64,000 nt of DNA from Gammaproteobacteria bacterium (GTDB lineage Bacteria > Pseudomonadota > Gammaproteobacteria > Burkholderiales > Rhodocyclaceae). The translations under genes were made by a program, and so were the position numbers. Positions within the stretch are counted from its first letter, which is position 1. Every line of letters starts with the position of its first letter. Below, one piece after another: positions 24,983 to 33,754 of this stretch. The notes under the pieces were generated by a model. The model searched no databases. It had not been told where the DNA came from and was given only the letters and a program-made list of their open reading frames with translations. The DNA is taken from positions 111,607 through 175,606 of the forward strand of contig JAHJPX010000004.1 of NCBI GenBank assembly GCA_018819515.1, given 5' to 3'.

Positions 24983-26797
24983 ATGAAGCCACATAGTATT
25001 TTCGCGCCCCTGCTGGCGCTGACGATTTCCGCATGCAGCACCGCGCCGATCGCACCGCCTTCCGCCGGACATATCGATGCCAGCACTGTCTCTGCGCCAA
25101 CTCCCGAAAATATCCCGGCGCCCGTCCAGAACACCGTCACCCCGCCCGTACCGAAGCCCGCCGCCAAGGTCGAAACCTACAGTGTCGTCGTCAACAACGT
25201 CCGCGTTCACGACCTGCTGTTCGCGCTGGCGCGGGACGCCAAGGTGAATGTGGACGTCCATCCCGGCATCGACGGCGTCGTCACCCTGAACGCGATCGAC
25301 CAGACGCTGCCGCAACTGCTCGAACGCATTGCGAAGCAGGTCGACATGCGTTGGGAGATGGATGGCCCGAATCTGGTTGTGATGCCGGACTCGCCCTATC
25401 TGCGCACCTACCGGGTCGACTACGTGAATATGTCGCGGGAAACCGAAGGATCGGTAACGGTCACCACCCAGGTAGCCGCTACCGGGGTTGGCGCCTCCGG
25501 CACAGGCGCCTCCGGCGGGTCCAGCGGCGGTGCGGGCGGCAACAATTCGCTCACCCGGATCAAGAACGAAGGCAAGCACCATTTCTGGGAAACCCTGGAA
25601 AAGAACGTCAAGGACATCCTGCGCGAAACGGACAAGATTCTTCCGGAAGGCTCATCGGAAACCACGATCGAACGCTCCGACCAGCAAGCAACCTTCATCG
25701 CGGGCGAAAACGCCACGACCGGCGGAAGCGGCAAGACAAGCAGAAGCGGCACCAACGAAGGAGCGACTCAACAATCGGGCACCACCGTCGTCAAGCGCAC
25801 CACCTTCCGCGAAGCCGCTTCGGTCATCGTCAACCCCGAATCAGGGATCGTCGTCGTACGAGCAACGTCGCGTCAGCACGAACGTATCCAGGAATTCCTC
25901 AGTCAGGTATTGGCCTCGGCCCGCAGACAAGTCCTGATCGAGGCGACGATCGCGGAAGTCACTCTGTCCGACAACTACCAGCAGGGCATCGACTGGAAGG
26001 TCGCTCCGGTCGGGAGCAAGGGTTTCACCATCTCGCAGCTCGCCAGTACCGTCGCCGGTACCGCCCTGCCGAAGGAAATCGTCAATCTCGCCTATAACAA
26101 CACCGCTTCCCGCCTGGGCAGCATTACGGCGGCGGTGAAGCTGCTGGACGAATTCGGCACCGTCAGGGTACTGTCGAGTCCCAAGCTATCGGTGCTGAAC
26201 AACCAGACCGCCGTATTGAAGGTGGTCGACAATCTCGTCTATTTCACGATCAAGGCCGACACCACCTCAAACGCCAACACCAGCACGACCACCTACACGA
26301 CCAACCTGAACTCGGTTCCGGTCGGTCTGGTGATGAACGTCACGCCACAAATCAGCGAAAACGACACAGTGCTGCTCAACATTCGTCCGAGCATTTCCCG
26401 CAAGTTCGGCGAAGTCATCGACCCCAATCCCGACTTGCAGCGACTCGGCGTCGAAAACAAGATCCCGGTCATTCGTACCCGCGAAATGGAATCGATGATC
26501 CGCGTCGAGAACGGCAACATCGCCGTCATGGGCGGCCTGATGGAAGACGGCCAGGAATATGCGGACACCGCCATCCCGGCAATCTCGCGGATTCCGATCA
26601 TCGGCAACTTCTTCCAGAACAAGAACGACACCCGCAGGAAGACCGAGCTGGTCGTGTTCCTGCGTCCGGTCGTCATCAAGAATGCGAGCATCGAAGGCGA
26701 CTACGCCTCGTTCCGCAACCAGTTGCCGAACAAACACTTCTTCGACGGGGCGCTCGGCCCCGACAATCGCCTCGGCGGCAATGGAGGCAGCTGGTGA
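24983..26797 (+). CDS. mshL: MSHA outer-membrane secretin MshL
   Basis: A 604-residue secretin, the outer-membrane pore for the pilus. It starts with a lipoprotein signal (LLALTISACS). An STN/N0-type domain covers about residues 65-130, followed by a glycine/serine-rich linker, an N1-type domain (FREAASVIVNPESGIVVVRATSRQ) and the C-terminal secretin barrel with VPVGLVMNVTPQISENDTVLL and MESMIRVENGNIAVMGGLM. A 76-base AT-richer gap separates it from mshM. Its stop overlaps mshN. Confidence 0.93.
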   Translation: MKPHSIFAPLLALTISACSTAPIAPPSAGHIDASTVSAPTPENIPAPVQNTVTPPVPKPAAKVETYSVVVNNVRVHDLLFALARDAKVNVDVHPGIDGVVTLNAIDQTLPQLLERIAKQVDMRWEMDGPNLVVMPDSPYLRTYRVDYVNMSRETEGSVTVTTQVAATGVGASGTGASGGSSGGAGGNNSLTRIKNEGKHHFWETLEKNVKDILRETDKILPEGSSETTIERSDQQATFIAGENATTGGSGKTSRSGTNEGATQQSGTTVVKRTTFREAASVIVNPESGIVVVRATSRQHERIQEFLSQVLASARRQVLIEATIAEVTLSDNYQQGIDWKVAPVGSKGFTISQLASTVAGTALPKEIVNLAYNNTASRLGSITAAVKLLDEFGTVRVLSSPKLSVLNNQTAVLKVVDNLVYFTIKADTTSNANTSTTTYTTNLNSVPVGLVMNVTPQISENDTVLLNIRPSISRKFGEVIDPNPDLQRLGVENKIPVIRTREMESMIRVENGNIAVMGGLMEDGQEYADTAIPAISRIPIIGNFFQNKNDTRRKTELVVFLRPVVIKNASIEGDYASFRNQLPNKHFFDGALGPDNRLGGNGGSW

Positions 26798-28068
26798 GCC
26801 TGTTGATGGATGCCCTGAAGCGCGCCGAACTGGCCAAGCAGCAGGGTCAGGCCGAGGCCGCTTCCGAAGCGCCGACGGCGTCGGCCTCCACGTCCGAAGC
26901 CGATGCACCGCCGACGATCTTGCCGGAATTGCCGAAACTCGAGGATCTGGACAAGGAATTCATCTCCCAGACCGACCAGCCTGCCGCGCAACCACGGGCC
27001 TCGGCCACCGAACATGCAGATCGGGCGAACGCCAAATCCCGCCACAGAACTAGACCCGCAGGTACGCCGCCATCAGGGACCGCTTCGGAACGTGCAGCGA
27101 TCAAGAACGCATTTGCCGTCAAGGGCGCCATCGCCCAGGACCGGCAGGGCTTGGTGATCGCTGCTGCCGTCGCATTGCTGGTCGTCGGCGGGCTCATCGT
27201 CTGGCTCTGGCTCAATCTCAAACCGGTCGAGGGCATTGCCGCGCCTCCCAGAGTACCCGAGCCCCAGGGCATTGCAGTTGGAAGAAATCCGGCACCCCCG
27301 CCGGCCGTCGCCGCGGAGACTCAGCCCGCTGCGCCAGCGTCGTCGTCCGTCGTCTGGTCGGCAACTTCATCGGCGTCACAGGCGGAAAGCGAGGAACGCG
27401 CCGCCGTGGCCCGTGCGATCGTTCCCAAGCGGACACAGCGGCGTCCCGCAGTGAATGTACCCGCCGATGACGCCGCGATCCGCGTGACGAGGGCCCGTCC
27501 CGGCGTGGACCCCAGCGTGGCGGAAGGTTTTCGCCTGCTTCAGACCGGCAATCTGCGCGCCGCCAGAGCGGCCTACGCCGATGCCTTGCGCGGCGACCCG
27601 CGCAACGCCGATGCCTTGCACGGCATCGCCGCCATCGCCTTGCGCGAAGGCAGGACGGAAGAAGCCGCGGACATCTATCAGCGCATCCTGGAAATCAATC
27701 CTGCCGATGCGGCGGCGCAAGCCGGCATGCTCGGCCTGAACGGCCAGATCGATCCGGTTGCCGGCGAAAGCCGGATCAAATCGCTGCTGGCCGCTCAGGG
27801 CGAGTTGCCGGTGCTGAATTTCGCGCTCGGCAACCTGTACGCCCGGCAACAACGCTGGAACGATGCCCAGCAGGCCTACTTCAAGGCCGTCACCGCCGAG
27901 GCCGGCAATCCGGACTATCTGTTCAACCTCGCGGTCAGCCTCGACCAGCTCCACCAACCCAGGCTGGCCGCACAGTACTATGACCAGGCGCTGACGGTAG
28001 CCCGCGGGCGCGCCGCGGCTTTCGACACCGCGCTCGCGGCAAGACGGATCCGCGAGTTGCAACCCTGA
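26794..28068 (+). CDS. mshN: MSHA biogenesis TPR protein MshN
   Basis: A 424-residue protein: a cytoplasmic N-terminus beginning MSLLMDALKRAELAKQQ, one membrane helix (about residues 111-132) and a periplasmic C-terminus of tetratricopeptide repeats (from about residue 240: AEGFRLLQTGNLRAARAAYADAL). This is the layout of MshN, thought to assist secretin assembly. GTG 26794 overlaps the mshL stop (GTGA). Confidence 0.88.
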   Translation: MSLLMDALKRAELAKQQGQAEAASEAPTASASTSEADAPPTILPELPKLEDLDKEFISQTDQPAAQPRASATEHADRANAKSRHRTRPAGTPPSGTASERAAIKNAFAVKGAIAQDRQGLVIAAAVALLVVGGLIVWLWLNLKPVEGIAAPPRVPEPQGIAVGRNPAPPPAVAAETQPAAPASSSVVWSATSSASQAESEERAAVARAIVPKRTQRRPAVNVPADDAAIRVTRARPGVDPSVAEGFRLLQTGNLRAARAAYADALRGDPRNADALHGIAAIALREGRTEEAADIYQRILEINPADAAAQAGMLGLNGQIDPVAGESRIKSLLAAQGELPVLNFALGNLYARQQRWNDAQQAYFKAVTAEAGNPDYLFNLAVSLDQLHQPRLAAQYYDQALTVARGRAAAFDTALAARRIRELQP

Positions 28069-28109
28069 ACGGAACCCGCGAGTGTCTGCCGGAATCGATT
28101 GAGTTGAAA

Positions 28110-29816
28110 ATGAATTCCCCTACGCCCCACCGTCGCCCGATCGGCCAGGTCCTGATTTCGCAAGGCGTCATCAGCGAAGACCAGTTGCGCATCGCCCTGC
28201 TGGAGCAAATGAAGTCCAACCAGCCGGTCGGCAAGCTGCTGGTTTCGCTGGGCTTCGTTTCCGAGGCAACACTGCGCGACGCCCTCGGCGAATCGCTCGG
28301 TCAGCGGTCGGTCGATCTCAGCAACGCCATCGTCGACCCGGCTGCCTTGCGGCTGGTACCGCGCGAGATGGCGAAGCGCCACGGGCTGTTGCCCCTGGAC
28401 TATTCGATCGAGCAGCATCGTCTGACCATCGCCATCGCCGACACCAACGACATCGTCGCGCTGGACAAACTGCGCGCGCTGGTGCCGCACGAACTGCTCA
28501 TCGAAACGCTGCTGGCCGGCGAATCGGAAATCGCCCGCGCCATCGACCAGTACTATGGCCATGAACTGTCGATCGACGGCATCCTGCACGAAATCGAGAC
28601 CGGCGAAATCGATTACCGCGGCCTGTCGGCGTCGATGGACGAATACAGCCAGCCGGTCGTCCGGCTCGTCGGTGCACTGCTGACCGACGCGGTAAAGCGC
28701 GACGCCTCGGACATCCACTTCGAGCCGGAAGCGAGCTTCCTGCGCATCCGCTACCGCATCGACGGCATCCTGCGCCAGATCCGCGCCCTGCACAAATCTT
28801 ACTGGGCGGCGATGGCAGTGCGGATCAAGGTGATGAGCGGGATGAACATCGCCGAGACCCGCGCGCCGCAGGACGGCCGCATTTCGCTCAACTTCAGCGG
28901 CCGCCTGGTCGACTTCCGCGTCGCCGCACAGCCGACCATTCACGGCGAAAACATCGTCCTGCGCATTCTCGATCGCCAGAAGGGCATCGTTCCGCTCGAT
29001 CAGCTCGGCCTCGACGACCTGCAGATCGAGGCACTTAAGCTGATGATCGCCCGCCCCGAAGGCATCATCCTGGTCACCGGCCCGACGGGCAGCGGCAAGA
29101 CCACGACGCTGTACTCGGTGCTGAATCACATCAACGACGAGGGGCAGAACATCATGACCCTCGAAGACCCCGTCGAGTACCCGATGGCGATGATCCGGCA
29201 GACGTCTGTCGCCGAGGCGGCCAAACTCGACTTCGCCAACGGCATCCGCTCGATGATGCGCCAGGATCCGGACGTGATCCTGGTCGGCGAAATCCGCGAT
29301 GCCGACACGGCGGAAATGGCTTTTCGCGCCGCCATGACCGGCCACCAGGTCTATTCGACGCTGCATACGAATTCGGCGATCGGCGCCGTGCCGCGCCTGC
29401 TCGACATCGGCATCCTCCCCGACATCATGGCCGGCAACATCATCGGCGTGGTGGCGCAGCGCCTGGTCCGGCGCCTTTGTCCGCATTGCCGCAAGTCCTA
29501 CACGGCGCAACCGCACGAGCGCCATCTGCTCGGCAAGGGCAACTCGGCCCACGCACCCTTGCTCTATCGCCCCGGCGGCTGCGATCGCTGCGACTTCCAG
29601 GGCTACCGCGGCCGCCTCGCCATCATGGAGGTGCTGCGTCTCGACAGCGAGCTCGACGAACTTATCGCCCGCCGCGCCACGGCGCGCGAAATTCGCAACG
29701 CCGCGCTGGCCAAGGGCTTCCGGACGCTGGCCGAGGATGGTTTGCGCCGCGTGCTCGACGGCTCGACCTCCATCGAAGAAGTGGCGCGCGTGGTCGACCT
29801 CACGGAGAGGATGTAG
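28110..29816 (+). CDS. mshE: Pilus extension ATPase MshE with c-di-GMP-binding domain
   Basis: A 568-residue GspE/PilB-type hexameric ATPase. The N-terminus (RPIGQVLISQGVISEDQL then VGKLLVSLGFVSEATL) shows the two tandem MshEN motifs known to bind c-di-GMP in MshE homologues. Walker A is GPTGSGKTT (~residue 324) and the Walker B region includes DPDVILVGEIRDADTAE. Four cysteines (CPHC, CDRC) form the zinc site. ATG 28110 is chosen over a TTG two codons upstream. The domain ties pilus extension to the diguanylate cyclase encoded at 13228. Confidence 0.94.
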   Translation: MNSPTPHRRPIGQVLISQGVISEDQLRIALLEQMKSNQPVGKLLVSLGFVSEATLRDALGESLGQRSVDLSNAIVDPAALRLVPREMAKRHGLLPLDYSIEQHRLTIAIADTNDIVALDKLRALVPHELLIETLLAGESEIARAIDQYYGHELSIDGILHEIETGEIDYRGLSASMDEYSQPVVRLVGALLTDAVKRDASDIHFEPEASFLRIRYRIDGILRQIRALHKSYWAAMAVRIKVMSGMNIAETRAPQDGRISLNFSGRLVDFRVAAQPTIHGENIVLRILDRQKGIVPLDQLGLDDLQIEALKLMIARPEGIILVTGPTGSGKTTTLYSVLNHINDEGQNIMTLEDPVEYPMAMIRQTSVAEAAKLDFANGIRSMMRQDPDVILVGEIRDADTAEMAFRAAMTGHQVYSTLHTNSAIGAVPRLLDIGILPDIMAGNIIGVVAQRLVRRLCPHCRKSYTAQPHERHLLGKGNSAHAPLLYRPGGCDRCDFQGYRGRLAIMEVLRLDSELDELIARRATAREIRNAALAKGFRTLAEDGLRRVLDGSTSIEEVARVVDLTERM

Positions 29817-29878
29817 TGATGGCCCCCCGCGCTCGCATTCGTACGCTGCCCCTTCCGGGCGGCCCGGCGGAGGCATAG

Positions 29879-31081
29879 GTGGCGCTCTACGCCTACAAGG
29901 CGATGAACACGGATGGCCGCATTGTTCTGGGCCGCCTGGACGCCATCAATTCGATCGATCTGGAACTGCGCCTCAAGCGCATGGATCTCGATTTCATCAA
30001 GGGCAACCCGGTCAAGCAGGGCGGCGTTTTCGGCGGCAAGGGCGTCGGCAGGCAGGAACTGATCAACTTCTGCTTCCACCTCGAACAGCTCACCCGCGCG
30101 GGCGTATCCATCCTCGACGGACTCACCGACCTGCGCGACAGCCTGGAGAACCCCAACTTCCGCGAAGTCATCGCTGGCATGATCGAGAGCATCGACGGCG
30201 GGCGCACGCTCTCGCAGGCGATGGCGGAGCACCCGCGCGTCTTCGACGGAGTATTCATCAGCCTGGTGGCGGCGGGCGAAAGCACCGGCAAGCTTCAGGA
30301 GGTGCTGGCCAACCTGGTCGAATCGCTCAAGTGGCAGGATGAACTCGCGGCGCAGACCAAGAAGCTGATCATGTATCCCGCGTTCATGGGTTCCGTCGTG
30401 ATCGGCGTCGTCATCTTCATGATGATCTACCTGGTGCCAAAGATGGTCGGTTTCATCAAGGGCATGGGCCACGAACTGCCGCTGCACACCAAAATCCTGA
30501 TCGCGACGTCGAATGTGTTCGTCAACTACTGGTATCTGGTACTGGGCCTGCCACTGCTCGCGGCGGCCGTCATCGCCGCCCTGGTGCGAAGCAACCCGCG
30601 CGCCCGCTACCGCTGGGACGAATTCAAGCTGCGCTTGCCGTTGGTCGGCAACATCCTGCGCAAGGTGATCCTGTCGCGCTTTGCCGGCGTTTTCGCCATG
30701 ATGTACTCCTCCGGCATTTCGGTTCTCGATTCCCTGCGGGCCACCGAAGGCGTGGTCGGCAACCAGGTCATCAAGGAAGGCCTCGAAAAGGTCGGCGAAA
30801 TGATCGCCGAAGGCCAAAGCATTACCGTGGCCTTCCAGAACGTCAGTCTGTTTCCGCCGCTGGTGCTGCGCATGCTGCGGGTCGGCGAGAACACCGGCGG
30901 GCTCGACACGGCGCTGATCAACGTCAGCTACTTCTACAGCCGCGACGTCCGCGAATCGATCAGCCGCATCCAGGCCTTGATCGAGCCGGCGCTGACGGTC
31001 ACGCTGGGCCTGGTGCTCGGCTGGGTAATGCTTTCGGTACTTGGCCCGATCTACGACACCATCACCAAGCTCAAGATATGA
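29879..31081 (+). CDS. mshG: Pilus inner-membrane platform protein MshG (GspF type)
   Basis: A 400-residue GspF/PilC-family protein with two copies of the cytoplasmic helical domain and three membrane helices (about residues 165-190, 215-235 and 370-395). LEQLTRAGVSILDGLTDLRD and the second copy, MYSSGISVLDSLRATEGVV, are the family repeats. It couples the MshE ATPase to pilin assembly. The GTG start is 62 bases after mshE. Confidence 0.93.
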   Translation: MALYAYKAMNTDGRIVLGRLDAINSIDLELRLKRMDLDFIKGNPVKQGGVFGGKGVGRQELINFCFHLEQLTRAGVSILDGLTDLRDSLENPNFREVIAGMIESIDGGRTLSQAMAEHPRVFDGVFISLVAAGESTGKLQEVLANLVESLKWQDELAAQTKKLIMYPAFMGSVVIGVVIFMMIYLVPKMVGFIKGMGHELPLHTKILIATSNVFVNYWYLVLGLPLLAAAVIAALVRSNPRARYRWDEFKLRLPLVGNILRKVILSRFAGVFAMMYSSGISVLDSLRATEGVVGNQVIKEGLEKVGEMIAEGQSITVAFQNVSLFPPLVLRMLRVGENTGGLDTALINVSYFYSRDVRESISRIQALIEPALTVTLGLVLGWVMLSVLGPIYDTITKLKI

Positions 31082-31088
31082 CCAGACC

Positions 31089-32633
31089 ATGACTGCCCGC
31101 CGCCTGCTCTTTCTCGATTCGCACGGCCTGACCGCCTATCACTGGCAGGTGGGCGGCCCGCGTGCCGAAGCAACGTTCGCCAGCGATCCCGCGGGCCTCG
31201 AAGCGTTCGAGGATTATCTGAACCAGCGGCATGCCAGCCTGTTCTACCTGCTCGCCGACGTTGCCGAGGAAGGCTTCCAGATCGAGGACGTACCGTACGT
31301 CCACGGCAGCGACCGCGACGAGATGCTCAAGCGCAAGCTGTCGCAGTTCTTTTACGGCACGCCGCTGTCGCTGGCGATGTCGCTGGGGCGGGCCAAGACA
31401 GGCCGCCGCGACGAGAAGTTCCTGTTTGCCGGACTGACCGGCTACGCGCAATTCGAGCCCTGGCTGCAGACGATCCGCAGCACCGAGGCGCAGTTGGCCG
31501 GCGTCTATTCCGTTCCCTTCGTCCTCGCCAGCCAGGCAGGCAAACTCGTCGACATCAGCAAGCCCGTGCTGCTGATGACGGTAACGCGCGCCGGGTTGCG
31601 GCAGACGTTTTTCGATCGCGGCCACCTGCGCTTTTCGCGCCTGACCTCGATGTCGACCGGCATGGTCGGCGAAGTCGCCACGGCCTGCGGCGCCGAAACG
31701 AGGAAGATCTACCAGTACCTGGCCGGGCAGCGGTTGATCGCCCGCGACGCGCCCCTGCAAACGCGGGTGCTGGCGCATCCGAAGCATTTCGAGATCATCG
31801 GCCACCGCTGCGAAACCAACGCCGAGCGCCAGGTACAGATGATGGACCTCGTCGCCGAGGCGAAAAAGCAGGGCCTCAAGGAAGTCCCCGGCGATTCCCG
31901 CAGCGACACGCTTTTGCTGCACATGCTGGCCAAGCAGACGCCGGACGTGCAATTCGCCCCCGCGGTCGAGCGACGCCCCTATCGCCTGTGGCAGACCCGC
32001 CTTGCGATCAACACCGTTGCCGGCGGCATTCTCGCCGCCAGCCTGATATATACGGGCATGCAGATATTTGCCCAGGCCGAACTTTCCAACACCAACGGCC
32101 TGCTCCAGGCGGAAGTCGACCTCGGCAAACACCGTTACAACAACATGCTGAAAGGCCTGCCGCCGGTATCGATCGGCTACGACAACCTGCGCGTGCTGAC
32201 GGATCGTTTCGAGATGCTCGCCACGCGCAGCGCCGGCCCGGAACCGATGCTCGTGCACATCAGCAAGGCTCTGAACAAATTGCCGGCGATCGACCTCACC
32301 CGCCTCGACTGGTGGATCGCCAATCAGCCCAATGACGGCCCGACCGGCGGCAAGGCAGTCACGCCCGCCGCCGCCATGCAGGCCGCCAGTGCCGGCAATG
32401 GCTTCGCCGTGGTGAATCTGCAGGCCCAGTTGCCGGTCGCCATGGCCGGCGACCACCGCAGCCAACTGGAAACGGTAAACGCGTTCGCCGCAATGTTGCG
32501 CCGTCCGGACATCGAAGTGCAGATCGTCACCTTTCCGTTCGAGACCGAATCCGGCAAATCGATACGAAGCACGGACGCAACCGGGCTGGCCGGACCGCCG
32601 CGTTTCGTCCTCAAGTTGGCAGGCAAGCTATGA
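31089..32633 (+). CDS. Pilus assembly protein, MshI/GspL-like
   Basis: A 514-residue protein. The first ~300 residues look like a cytoplasmic PilM/GspL-type scaffold, followed by one membrane helix (about residues 315-335, INTVAGGILAASLIYTGMQIF) and a periplasmic end that may have a ferredoxin-like fold as in PilN/GspL. By position after mshG it takes the place of mshI (PilM/PilN-like inner-membrane scaffold). ATG 31089 is chosen because MTARRLLFLDSHG begins the folded domain. The end overlaps the next gene by four bases. Sequence similarity to MshI was not tested. Confidence 0.65.
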   Translation: MTARRLLFLDSHGLTAYHWQVGGPRAEATFASDPAGLEAFEDYLNQRHASLFYLLADVAEEGFQIEDVPYVHGSDRDEMLKRKLSQFFYGTPLSLAMSLGRAKTGRRDEKFLFAGLTGYAQFEPWLQTIRSTEAQLAGVYSVPFVLASQAGKLVDISKPVLLMTVTRAGLRQTFFDRGHLRFSRLTSMSTGMVGEVATACGAETRKIYQYLAGQRLIARDAPLQTRVLAHPKHFEIIGHRCETNAERQVQMMDLVAEAKKQGLKEVPGDSRSDTLLLHMLAKQTPDVQFAPAVERRPYRLWQTRLAINTVAGGILAASLIYTGMQIFAQAELSNTNGLLQAEVDLGKHRYNNMLKGLPPVSIGYDNLRVLTDRFEMLATRSAGPEPMLVHISKALNKLPAIDLTRLDWWIANQPNDGPTGGKAVTPAAAMQAASAGNGFAVVNLQAQLPVAMAGDHRSQLETVNAFAAMLRRPDIEVQIVTFPFETESGKSIRSTDATGLAGPPRFVLKLAGKL

Positions 32634-33241
32634 ACGTCACGACAAGCGACTTTATCCGGATCCGCTGGGCGCTCGGCTTCCTCGTCCTGGCGACGCTGAT
32701 CGGCTATGCGCTGGCCACGACATCGCGCAAGCTGACCGAAGCGGCCCAGGCCGACCAGTTTCGGCTGCAGGCGCAGCAACGCGACATCCGCGCCCGCTTG
32801 AACCGGGCGCCCGAGGAAGAGCAGGAACTGCGCAGCAAGATCGCCCTCTACCAGGAACTTCAGCAGCGCGGCATCATCGGCCAGGAAGAGCGCCTCGACT
32901 GGGTGGAGCAGATCGGCCGGATCAAGGCCGAACGCCGCCTCCTGGACGTCCAGTATGAAATCGCCGCGCAAAAGAGCGTCGATAGCGCGCTGTTGCCGGC
33001 CGGCGCCATGGCCGGCGAGTACGAATTCATGTCCAGCACCATGAACCTGCAAATGCCGCTGCTGCACGAAGACGACCTGCTCGGCTTCCTCGACGACCTG
33101 CGCAAGTCGGTGCACGCGCAATTGCTGGTCCGCGAGTGCGCCATCGACCGGCTGCCGCCGGGCGCCGACCGTCGCGTTGCGGCGCAACTGCGCGCCACCT
33201 GCACCATCGACTGGATCACCCTGCGGGAGAAACGGCAATGA
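32630..33241 (+). CDS. Pilus assembly protein, PilO/MshJ-like
   Basis: A 203-residue bitopic protein: one N-terminal membrane helix (residues ~13-30), a coiled-coil stretch rich in Glu, Gln and Arg (about residues 35-80), and a small periplasmic domain with a single disulphide-capable cysteine pair (REC and ATC). This architecture is that of PilO/GspM/MshJ, the periplasmic alignment subunit. It overlaps both neighbours by four bases (ATGA). Confidence 0.7.
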   Translation: MNVTTSDFIRIRWALGFLVLATLIGYALATTSRKLTEAAQADQFRLQAQQRDIRARLNRAPEEEQELRSKIALYQELQQRGIIGQEERLDWVEQIGRIKAERRLLDVQYEIAAQKSVDSALLPAGAMAGEYEFMSSTMNLQMPLLHEDDLLGFLDDLRKSVHAQLLVRECAIDRLPPGADRRVAAQLRATCTIDWITLREKRQ

Positions 33242-33744
33242 GTGGCGTATCACCACGGCTGACCAGCCCGAAGGGCGCAGGACGCCACGAAGTGGCGGTC
33301 CCGAGCAAAGCGAGGGATAGAGCGAAGCTCTACACTTTTCCCATCGCCGCTATCCTGCTGCTAACCGCAGTCGGCAGCGCCCGGGCCGAGCCGCTCGGCC
33401 GCCTGTTCCTCACCCCCGAACGGCGCGCGACGCTCGAACGGCAACGCCAGCTCGACATCGAGGAAGTGCAAACCATCGAAGGCACCACCGTCACCCTCGA
33501 CGGCGTGGTCACCCGTTCCAGCGGCCGCAGCACCGTCTGGGTCAACCAGCAGCCGCAAAACGAAAACGCCCTCGGCACCGGCGTCACCGCCATCGTCTCG
33601 CGCAAGAACCCGGGCAGCGTCGTGCTCACGCCCGGCGACGAAACGTCCACCCCGATGAAGGTCGGAGAAACCATCAATCGCGGCACCCGCGAAAAGACCG
33701 ACGCGCTCGGCGACGGAAGCATCGCCGTCAAGCCGGCGCGCTGA
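33238..33744 (+). CDS. Small exported pilus protein, MshK/PilP-like, with repeat-derived N-terminus
   Basis: A 168-residue exported protein. ATG 33238 overlaps the previous stop (ATGA). Residues 3-34 are encoded by a 96-base copy of the dispersed repeat. The hydrophobic signal core (PIAAILLLTAVGSARA) follows at once, and the mature part begins EPLGRLFLTPERRATLERQR. A GTG at 33292, inside the repeat, is a possible alternative start giving a normal-length signal peptide. Either way the repeat supplies the start of the protein. The place in the operon suggests an MshK/PilP-type lipoprotein-like partner of the secretin; similarity is weak. Confidence 0.65.
   Translation: MSGVSPRLTSPKGAGRHEVAVPSKARDRAKLYTFPIAAILLLTAVGSARAEPLGRLFLTPERRATLERQRQLDIEEVQTIEGTTVTLDGVVTRSSGRSTVWVNQQPQNENALGTGVTAIVSRKNPGSVVLTPGDETSTPMKVGETINRGTREKTDALGDGSIAVKPAR
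33244..33339 (+). repeat. Long (96-base) form of the dispersed repeat
   Basis: Begins GGCGTATCACCACGGCTGAC like the short units. It continues for 72 bases containing two hairpins (CGCCAC-GAA-GTGGCG and TAGAGC-GAA-GCTCTA) and ends in ACTTTT. The second long copy is at 36328-36423. The sequence is open in the frame of the pilus gene it starts. Confidence 0.85.
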
Positions 33745-33754
33745 AGGTTTCGCC

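Noticed and set aside
27978..29876. A 632-codon open frame on the strand opposite mshE and the end of mshN
   Set aside because: It mirrors third-position GC of mshE, its translation has no domain or signal, and mshE motifs are complete on the plus strand.
29819..29878. A 19-codon open frame between mshE and mshG
   Set aside because: Too short to judge and without similarity; it may only couple translation of mshG.
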